Assembly (NCBI GenBank): GCA_902795785.1
Contig: CADBMK010000013.1
Coordinates: 1 to 6,518, forward strand
Direction: 5' to 3'
Origin: an uncultured Bacteroidia bacterium
Lineage (GTDB): Bacteria; Bacteroidota; Bacteroidia; Bacteroidales; UBA932
Length of the DNA: 6,518 bases
Position numbers and translations under genes: made by a program. Below, one piece after another: positions 1-6,200 of this stretch. Under the pieces are notes generated by a model. That model was not told the DNA's origin. It was given only the letters and a program-made list of their open reading frames with translations, and searched no databases. The first letter of the stretch is position 1; the number at the start of each line of letters is the position of its first letter.

Positions 1-1110
1 AGGGAGTGCGGCAGGGACAGCGTCTATATCTATGTGCTTGAGTATGACAGCATGCCGGTAAGGAAGGCTGTCCGTGACGAGAAGGAGATTGCATCGCTTT
101 CGAAGCTTTCTCCGGCGGTGGATCCGTCCAGGATTGACAACGCCTCGGCGGTCCGTCAGAGCACGGCCGAGAATGAGGCCACCGTCAGGTATCGCAACCA
201 GATGCTCAGGGTTCGCGCCCTCAGGGATTCAATCGCCAGCTTCGGCGCAAGGCTCGATGCTGAACGCGCGGCAGCGGCAGAACTGGACAGCGCCGCAAGA
301 GATGCCGCCCTTGCCTCGATAGTTGCCAGGGAGATGAGTCTTCCTGCCCTCAACGACACCCTCAACAAGGCGGTCAAAGACCTTCAGAAAATAGAGCTGG
401 ACTTTCTTATGAGCGGAATTCCTGTGGATTCGGAGAAGATTCGGGCAGACCTTGACAAGGAGGTGGTGGGCGCTTCCTCAAGCTATGCCTTCTCAAAGAA
501 TTCCTACGGCCCTGCCCTCAATATGGAGATTGAAAAGCCGGAACCTGCCTTCGATTATACGTTTATGATTCTTCCTGAGGGCCGTTTTGCGGAGGACAAC
601 ACCCTCCCTTCGGGCCTTGTATATCAGATTCAGATATTCACTTCTTCAAGCAAGGCAAAGGTCCGCAGTCTGAAGGGCCTGAGTCCTGTGTTCGAGAAAC
701 TCTCGCCAAGTCTGAGGTACACTTATTCCGTGGGTGTTTTCCGCAGTTACAAGGATGTTCTGGGTAATCTCAACAAGGTCAAGAAACTCGGTTTCCGTTC
801 TGCGCTGATCACTGCATACAAGGACGGCAAGCCGATGTCGGTTTCCGCAGCCCGCGCGCTTGAGAAAGCCGTGAAGACAGTCTATACGGTGAAGATTTAT
901 CCTGATGACGGCCAGAGCCTTCCTGATCTTGCAAAGACTGCCATCCATAATTCCACTGACCGTGACATCGTCCGTGCCATGGAGAACGGCGCGGTGGTCT
1001 ATTATGCCGGTCCGTATGAAGAAAAGAGCGATGCCGAGTCTCTCGTCACCGCCCTTAAGGCAACCGGCGTAAGCAACGCCGTCATAGATTCTTCCGTGGT
1101 GTCTGAATAG
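1..1110 (+). CDS. SPOR-like domain protein, 5'-truncated by the window edge
   Basis: The reading frame is open from base 1 to a TAG at 1108-1110, so 369 C-terminal residues are visible and the true start is upstream; the GTG at 34 is only an internal valine. Numbered from base 1, residues 1-24 (including DSVYIYVLEYDSMPVRKAV) look like the end of a preceding domain. Residues about 63-137 are a charged, alanine-rich, probably helical or coiled-coil segment. Residues about 206-280 (from GLVYQIQIF) and about 294-367 (from VYTVKIYP) are two SPOR-like repeats, each with a beta-strand start and a later aromatic/glycine strand (YTYSVGVF; VVYYAGPY). SPOR domains are known to bind septal peptidoglycan, so an envelope location is likely. 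In Bacteroidales, similar C-terminal regions can follow a PD40/TolB-like beta-propeller; that part is inference because the N-terminus is not visible. It converges on the DUF386 gene with a 3-nt gap. Exact role unknown. Confidence 0.85.
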   Translation, partial: RECGRDSVYIYVLEYDSMPVRKAVRDEKEIASLSKLSPAVDPSRIDNASAVRQSTAENEATVRYRNQMLRVRALRDSIASFGARLDAERAAAAELDSAARDAALASIVAREMSLPALNDTLNKAVKDLQKIELDFLMSGIPVDSEKIRADLDKEVVGASSSYAFSKNSYGPALNMEIEKPEPAFDYTFMILPEGRFAEDNTLPSGLVYQIQIFTSSSKAKVRSLKGLSPVFEKLSPSLRYTYSVGVFRSYKDVLGNLNKVKKLGFRSALITAYKDGKPMSVSAARALEKAVKTVYTVKIYPDDGQSLPDLAKTAIHNSTDRDIVRAMENGAVVYYAGPYEEKSDAESLVTALKATGVSNAVIDSSVVSE

Positions 1111-1113
1111 GTC

Positions 1114-1536
1114 CTAGACCACTTTTACCTTGAAAATAGCCTTGTGGATGACACCCTCTCCGATGAGAGGAGCGTGAGCCGTGTCTGGGGCAAACACCAC
1201 CATTTCTCCCGGAGCCTTGCAGATTATGTCCTCAACCTTGTCGTCAAAGAAGAGGATGTCCTTTTCCGTGTTCATCTCTCCTCTTGGAGCGGTACATTCC
1301 GAGCGTGGTTTCACGCCGAATTTTTCCTCGCAGGAAAGCGGTATCTGGATGTCTATGTATTTGTCGTGCACCTCGAGGGTTGCTTCAGTAGGCGTCTTGA
1401 GACGGCTGTCCACTATGTTTACCCAGAGATTGTCTCCGTCAATGACGTGCTTTCCCAAAGGAAGGGCGCCAAGGTCGTTGTTTTTGATATAATCCAGCGC
1501 CTTGTTGAAATAAGGGTTCTGTTCAAGAGCTTTCAT
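1114..1536 (-). CDS. YhcH/YjgK/YiaL (DUF386) family protein, probable sugar anomerase-like
   Basis: Complete 140-residue protein, the usual length for this family (about 150 residues, one cupin-like beta-barrel domain, cytosolic, no signal peptide or membrane segment). Family hallmarks are visible: LEVHDKYIDIQ at residues 54-64, with E55, H57 and D62 as likely pocket or metal-site residues; a FFDD segment at 97-100; and VVFAPDTAHAP at 113-123 with H121. The C-terminus HKAIFKVKVV is the typical final strand. Relatives include E. coli YhcH (NanQ, an N-acetylneuraminate anomerase), TabA/YjgK, and EbgC, the small subunit of Ebg beta-galactosidase. Family members are usually linked to sugar catabolism, but this one cannot be assigned a substrate. 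The start at 1536 is the first ATG of the frame and leaves a 129-nt divergent region before the sigma gene. No Shine-Dalgarno sequence is seen. Its TAG stop (1114-1116) lies 3 nt from the stop of the convergent SPOR gene. Confidence 0.9.
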   Translation of the reverse strand: MKALEQNPYFNKALDYIKNNDLGALPLGKHVIDGDNLWVNIVDSRLKTPTEATLEVHDKYIDIQIPLSCEEKFGVKPRSECTAPRGEMNTEKDILFFDDKVEDIICKAPGEMVVFAPDTAHAPLIGEGVIHKAIFKVKVV

Positions 1537-1571
1537 AATAATTAAGGTATAATATTGTCTGTGGTTTTATG

Positions 1572-1579
1572 CTAAGATA
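1572..1579 (-). promoter_or_regulatory. Weak candidate -7 element for the DUF386 gene
   Basis: Read on the - strand this is TATCTTAG, which matches five of the six defined positions of the Bacteroidetes -7 consensus TAnnTTTG. It would start a transcript about 30 nt before the ATG at 1536. No convincing TTTG -33 element is found at 19-21 nt upstream, although a TTTG exists nearer at 1590-1587. This is a tentative call based only on position and partial consensus. Confidence 0.3.
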
Positions 1580-1614
1580 GTGAAAACAAACCAATTTCAT
1601 TTAAAAGAATATAT

Positions 1615-1622
1615 TATCTTTG
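1615..1622 (+). promoter_or_regulatory. Bacteroidetes -7 promoter element of the sigma gene
   Basis: TATCTTTG is a perfect match to the Bacteroidetes housekeeping (sigma-ABfr) -7 consensus TAnnTTTG, inside an AT-rich stretch. Transcription would start near 1629, leaving a 5' leader of about 37 nt before the ATG at 1666. The -33 TTTG box is not clear; the nearest similar sequence is TTTC at 1595-1598, with a short 16-nt spacer. This suggests the sigma gene is transcribed by the housekeeping polymerase and not by its own product. Confidence 0.65.
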
Positions 1623-1665
1623 TAAAGACTATAACCATTTTCCTTTCGCGTATTTTGTTCTCGGT

Positions 1666-2238
1666 ATGACGGATGACGAAGAGAAATACTGCCTTGAAGC
1701 ACTCTCTAAGGGGGATCGCCTTGCCTTTGAGAGACTGTTTCTTGAATGGCATCCCCGTGTGGTGGATTTTTTCACCCGTCTTCTTGGGGACGAATGTGAG
1801 GAGACTGCGTATGATTATGCGCAGGACGTCTTTTATGACGTCTGGATGTCAAGGAAGAAGTTTTCCGAAGTAAAGAATTTTTCGGGGTATCTTTTCCAGA
1901 TGGCCCGTTTCAAGGTGTACAATCATTTTGACAAATCTTCGGTAATCAGGCGTTTCCAGCACGACTCTATGATAACGGGAAGTGACAGCACCCGCTCCGG
2001 AGAAGATTACCTGTATGCCTCGGAAACTAATTCGGTAATCCGCAAAGCCCTGGACGCAATGCCGCAGAAGCGTCGTAAGGTGTTTATAATGAGCCGCGTC
2101 CTTGGTATATCCAATGACAGGATTGCTCAGGAGCTGGGCATTAATAAGAGGACGGTTGAGAATCACATTACAAATGTTCTTGCCGTTTTGAGAAAAGTGA
2201 TAAAGGCCGTCGCCGTTTTGTGTGTACTCTGGCGTTAG
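1666..2238 (+). CDS. ECF RNA polymerase sigma factor (FecI-like, Bacteroidetes type)
   Basis: 190-residue cytosolic sigma-70 family protein with the two-domain ECF layout. Region 2 spans about residues 20-91: the LAFERLFLEWHPRVVDF helix, the acidic YDYAQDVFYDVW segment (49-60) that contacts the beta-prime subunit, and NFSGYLFQMARFKVYNHF (71-88), which covers the -10 recognition part. Region 4 spans about 121-176, with a helix-turn-helix from VLGISNDRIAQELGINKRTVENHI (145-168) for -35 recognition. Length is typical for the family. The start ATG at 1666 is the first in frame, follows a TATCTTTG promoter by 43 nt and has no Shine-Dalgarno sequence, as is usual in this phylum. The anti-sigma gene follows after 16 nt, so the two form an operon. 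The C-terminal tail (AVAVLCVLWR) is unusually hydrophobic, and its codons overlap the first copy of the repeated promoter-like element. Likely targets are the downstream genes. Confidence 0.95.
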   Translation: MTDDEEKYCLEALSKGDRLAFERLFLEWHPRVVDFFTRLLGDECEETAYDYAQDVFYDVWMSRKKFSEVKNFSGYLFQMARFKVYNHFDKSSVIRRFQHDSMITGSDSTRSGEDYLYASETNSVIRKALDAMPQKRRKVFIMSRVLGISNDRIAQELGINKRTVENHITNVLAVLRKVIKAVAVLCVLWR

Positions 2239-2248
2239 GCTTACTATA
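2216..2248 (+). promoter_or_regulatory. Putative ECF sigma promoter, copy 1 (before the anti-sigma gene)
   Basis: TTTTGTGTGT (2216-2225), 13 nt, then GCTTACTATA (2239-2248). The identical two boxes with identical spacing recur before the susC-like gene, and five of the 13 spacer positions also match (TGGnGnT core), giving 25 of 33 identical bases. Conservation stops sharply at both ends. The left box lies within the last sigma codons and the right box straddles the space just after its stop. If the right box is the -10, transcription would begin at or next to the anti-sigma ATG at 2255. The assignment to this sigma factor is inference from the paired location. Confidence 0.6.
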
Positions 2249-2254
2249 TGGATA

Positions 2255-3154
2255 ATGGACAGAAATAACGACATACAGAGAAATCTCCCATTGGAGGACA
2301 TTTGGAACGAAAGCTCGGGGAAGTCCACTTCCCGGACTTTCAGTGAACTTATGCGCCTCAATAAGAGAATTGACGCCGCCGAGAAGGCCAGAAGGCGTCT
2401 TAGGGGGGTATTCTCTGCAGTAGCCGTGGCCGCTTCCCTGGCGGTGGTTGCAATGACCACCTTCATGATAACACGCCGGGCATATACGGTGTCCCCGCTT
2501 GATGCAACGGTCAGTCTTGTTGCTGAATACGGCCAGACAAAGTCCATTACCCTTGAAGACGGGACGCGCGTCTCGCTCAACGCCGGCTCCACCCTTCTTT
2601 ATCCAAAAACCTTCAAGGGAGGCAGCCGCATCGTATATCTTACCGGAGAGGGCAATTTCTCCGTTGCCAAGGATCCGACAAGGCCGTTTATAGTAAAGAG
2701 CGCCCATATGGACGTTCAGGCTCTCGGAACGTGTTTCTGCGTTCATTCCTACGCGGGAGAGAACACGGTAAGGACAACCCTTAAGGAAGGCAGGGTCAAG
2801 GTGGACGTTCCTGCCGCCGGCGAGGAATCCTATTTCCTGGAGCCGGGAATGCAGATCGTTTACAGTATTGCCGAGAATAATGTCACCCTGGCCCGTGTGG
2901 ATGCGGCAAAGGTGATGAGCTGGGAGGACGGCTATCTTTCCTTTACAAACGCCACCTTCCCTTACATCGTATCTGTTCTTGAGCGCCGTTTCAACGTGAC
3001 AATCAGTTACGATTCCCAGAAGATTCTCCACAATTCAATCAATGTGCGCTTCAGGCCTGAAGAATCTCTTGAAGATGACCTGGAAGTGCTTACGCTGCTT
3101 ATCCCGGGATCCCGTTATACCATTGACGGAGACAGGGTATATTTCCGTTTTTAA
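2255..3154 (+). CDS. FecR-family anti-sigma factor with DUF4974-type C-terminal domain
   Basis: 299-residue inner-membrane signal transducer. Residues 1-50 are cytosolic, charged, and expected to hold the sigma factor. Residues 52-72 (VFSAVAVAASLAVVAMTTFMI) form one membrane helix. About 88-185 is the periplasmic FecR domain with the family motifs TLEDGTRVSLNAGSTL (99-114), GEGNFSVAKDPTRPFIVKS (131-149), ALGTCFCV (156-163) and TTLKEGRVKV (174-183). About 228-297 is a DUF4974/STN-like domain (FPYIVSVLERRFNVTISYD onward), which likely contacts the receptor. The family sequesters an ECF sigma factor until a loaded outer-membrane transporter signals through its STN domain. ATG 2255 is preferred over the upstream in-frame GTG at 2222, which would overlap the sigma gene and add unrelated residues. 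It lies 16 nt after the sigma stop. Oddity: a CxC pair (C160, C162) in the FecR domain, where relatives more often have T-x-F-N-V. Confidence 0.93.
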   Translation: MDRNNDIQRNLPLEDIWNESSGKSTSRTFSELMRLNKRIDAAEKARRRLRGVFSAVAVAASLAVVAMTTFMITRRAYTVSPLDATVSLVAEYGQTKSITLEDGTRVSLNAGSTLLYPKTFKGGSRIVYLTGEGNFSVAKDPTRPFIVKSAHMDVQALGTCFCVHSYAGENTVRTTLKEGRVKVDVPAAGEESYFLEPGMQIVYSIAENNVTLARVDAAKVMSWEDGYLSFTNATFPYIVSVLERRFNVTISYDSQKILHNSINVRFRPEESLEDDLEVLTLLIPGSRYTIDGDRVYFRF

Positions 3155-3168
3155 CTGACCCAAAAATA

Positions 3169-3201
3169 TTTTGTGTGTGAAGTGGGGATGCGCTTACTAT
3201 A
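3169..3201 (+). promoter_or_regulatory. Putative ECF sigma promoter, copy 2 (before the susC-like gene)
   Basis: TTTTGTGTGT (3169-3178), 13 nt, then GCTTACTATA (3192-3201), identical in both boxes and in spacing to copy 1 at 2216-2248. It is the dominant feature of the 82-nt gap between the anti-sigma and susC-like genes. If the right box is the -10, the transcript would begin about 3208 and carry a leader of about 30 nt before the ATG at 3237. No good TAnnTTTG housekeeping element is present here, which supports dependence on the alternative sigma factor. Function is inferred, not shown. Confidence 0.65.
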
Positions 3202-3215
3202 ATAGTGTATACCCA

Positions 3216-3225
3216 TGATTAATCA
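3216..3225. repeat. 10-bp perfect palindrome in the susC-like leader
   Basis: TGATTAATCA is a perfect inverted repeat that ends 11 nt before the start codon. Slightly upstream, ACTAT-A-ATAGT (3196-3206) is another perfect short inverted repeat that overlaps the putative -10 box. Either could be an operator half-site or a small leader hairpin, but sequences this short and AT-rich arise easily by chance. Confidence 0.3.
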
Positions 3226-3236
3226 CATTATCACGT

Positions 3237-6200
3237 ATGAAAAAACTCATTTCAGCAGCTTTGTTCTGCTTTCTTTTGTGCGGATCCCTGTTTGCCCAGG
3301 CGCAGCAGGTGACCTTGCGCAAGGAATCGACGAGCTTTGAACAGGTGTTCAAAGAGATTGAATCTCAGACGGGCATGTCCGTCGATTATGACGCCCAGGA
3401 AGTGAAGGCAAGTCAGGCCGTAAAGGTTAAGCCGGGTACTTATACCGTAAAGGCTTTGCTTGACGCCGCATTCAAGGGCACAAATTACACTTACACAATC
3501 AGCCGCTCGCATGTTGTGGTCAAGGTTAAACCAACCACCAATATGCCTGCAAAGCCGATTTCAGGAACGGTCCTGGATTCCAAGGGTCTTCCTGTTATCG
3601 GCGCAGCGGTGATTGTTAAGGGTACAAACACGGCGGTGACCGTTGATGCGGAAGGAAAGTATTCCATCAACGCTCCCGGCAATGCGACCCTCCTTTTCTC
3701 CCTTTTGGGATACAAGGAAGTCGAGGAAGATGTCAACAATCGTGCGGTTCTCAATGTGGTAATGGAAGATGACGCGATGTTTCTTGACGAAGTCGTCGTA
3801 GTAGGTTATGGCGTCCAGAAAAAGGAAAACCTTACCGGTGCCATTGCCGTTGTATCTTCCGAGGCCATTCAAAACCGTTCACAGTCAAACCTCGGTAGCA
3901 TCCTCCAGGGAACAGTTCCTGGTCTTACTGTGACAAGCCCTTCTGGACGTCCTGGCGCCAGCACTTCTATTAACATCCGTGGTTGGAACTCTATTAACCA
4001 AGGAGCACCTCTGGTCTTGGTTGACGGTGTGCAAGGTTCCCTTGATATGGTGAACCCTAACGATGTCGAGAGCATTTCCGTATTGAAGGATGCTTCTGCC
4101 GTTGCGGTTTACGGTGCAAACGGATCATTCGGTGTGGTTTTGGTTACCACCAAGTCCGGCGCAGATAACGACGGACGCGCAAAGGTCCGCTACAGCAGCC
4201 GCTTCGGTTTCTCTTCTCCTACAACCTCAACGGACTGGGAGACAAGGGGATACTATTCAGTATATCTTGCCAACCTCTTCATGAAGGCGTATAACGGAAG
4301 CCAGCAGATTTTCTACAATGAAGACGATATGGAGCAGCTCTGGCTGCGCCGCAACGATAAGGTTGAAAACCCAGAGAGGCCTTGGGTGGTGATTGACCAG
4401 AGCCAGGGCCGCAACACTTATAAGTTCTACGGAAATACAGACTGGTGGCATTACTTCTTCAATGACAGGAAGCCGGTGCAGAATCACGATGTTTCTTTCA
4501 GTGGAGGAACAAAGACCATTAAGTATTTCCTTTCTGCCAACTATAACAGGGAGCAGGGCGTGTTCAGGGTAAACCCGGATATTTACAACAGATACAGCCT
4601 TCGCGCGCGTTTCTCTTTCCAGGTTACTCCTTGGATGAGCATCAGCAACAATACTTCATATTTTATGAACGATTACCGTTATCCTGGCCTTAGCGATACG
4701 GACGATACGTTCTATAAGCTCACAGCCGGATACTTCCCGTTCCTGGTGCCTCAGACTCCTGACGGATACTATGTCTATCAGACTGATAACGGCGGCGGCG
4801 GACAGTCAATTGCCGGCAACCTTGCCAACAAGAATTTCAAGAATAAGTCCAATGTCGGTAAGTTTACCAATACTGCAGAGTTGACCCTTACTCCTTTCAA
4901 GCATCTTGAAATTAAGGCCAACTACACTTATTCCCTTAAGACAACTACAACACTTAACAGAAGCGTTCACGGTACTTTTGCGTCACAGGTTCCTCTGGAA
5001 ACGGTGGAACTTACTACGGGAGACAATGAAGACTGTCTTTCCGAAGCAATGCGTCCGGTTCTGCTCAATGACGTCAATGTATTCGCTACTTATACCAATA
5101 CCTTTGCCGAAGCCCACAATGTAAAGGTTATGGCCGGTATGAACTATGAAACATTCCGTGACAAGAGGCTCAGGGCTATAGGTTATGATCTTCTTTCACC
5201 GGACCTTAACGACCAGAACCTTGTCAGCGGTGACGAGAACGGAGTAAAGCGCACGGATACCGGCGGAGGCCAGTCCGAATATGCTCTGCAGGGTTTCTTC
5301 TTCCGACTCAATTACGATTACAAGGGGAAATACCTCTTTGAGGCCGGCGGTCGAATTGACGGTTCTTCACGTTTCCCAATCTATCGAAGGTTTGGTAACT
5401 TCCCTTCAGTGTCTGTTGGTTGGAGATTATCCCAGGAGCCGTTCTTCTCTCCATTGAAGAGTTGGATGAACGACGCAAAGATAAGGTTCTCTTACGGTAG
5501 CCTCGGAAACCAGCAGATGTCAGATTATTATCCTTACATCCGCCTGGTGAGCCTCGGAAGCCAGAGCTATCTCTTCGGAGCAAATAAATCATCAGTGGCA
5601 AATTACAAGGATCCCGTTTCTGATAAACAGACCTGGGAGACGGTGGAGCAGAAGAACCTTGGTCTTGACCTTGCTTTCCTAGGTAATAAGATCACCTTTA
5701 CAGGAGACGCTTATATCAGAGATACCAAGAATATGATTACTCCGGGAAAGAAACTTCCTTCAGTTTACGGTGCAGGCGCTCCTAAGGAGAATAACGCCGA
5801 TCTCCGTACAAAGGGTTATGAACTTTCACTTACGTACAGGGATCAGTTCAATCTTGCCGGAGAGCCTTTCCAGTATAGCGTAACCGCCACATTCAACGAT
5901 TATATCGGCCGTATCACCAAGTTTGACAATCCTAATAAGAACCTTTCAACCTATTATGAGGGTATGACTTACGGAGAAATCTGGGGATATACCACCGACG
6001 GATTCTTCAAAACTGACGATGAGGCAAAGAATTATGTGGTTGACCAGTCTCCTGTCTGCTCAATCATCTACTCTTCGGCAGGAGAGGAACACGGACTCAG
6101 GGCCGGAGACCTCAAATATGTTGACCTTGACGGAGACAACATCATAGGAAAGGGCAGCAACACCGTTGACAATCCAGGTGACCGCAAGATTATCGGTAAT

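Noticed and set aside
34..36. GTG at 34 as the start of the first gene
   Set aside because: The frame is open to base 1 and the residues before and after GTG read as one continuous domain end, so the gene is truncated by the window.
1144..1545. Open frames on the + strand opposite the DUF386 gene
   Set aside because: The - strand product has all the family motifs and the expected length; the + strand translations show none.
2222..2254. GTG at 2222 as an upstream start for the anti-sigma gene
   Set aside because: It would overlap the sigma gene, add 11 residues unlike the family, and lie inside the repeated element; ATG 2255 gives a normal N-terminus.
2688..2697. A possible third copy of the right box (TTTACTATA) on the - strand inside the anti-sigma gene
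   Set aside because: The left box is absent at the required distance and the site is within coding sequence, so it is probably chance.
2168..3031. Long open frame on the - strand opposite the anti-sigma gene
   Set aside because: It lies antisense to clear FecR and sigma coding sequence, its translation shows no domain pattern, and it is explained by the codon composition of the + strand gene.
3161..3173. CAAAA-ATA-TTTTG inverted repeat as a terminator after the anti-sigma gene
   Set aside because: The stem is 5 bp and almost all A/T, with no following T-run, and it overlaps the left promoter box; too weak to call.
3215..3340. Upstream ATG at 3215 opening a short out-of-frame peptide overlapping the susC-like gene
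   Set aside because: No ribosome binding site or family pattern, and it would lack a plausible role; the ATG is part of the palindrome region.
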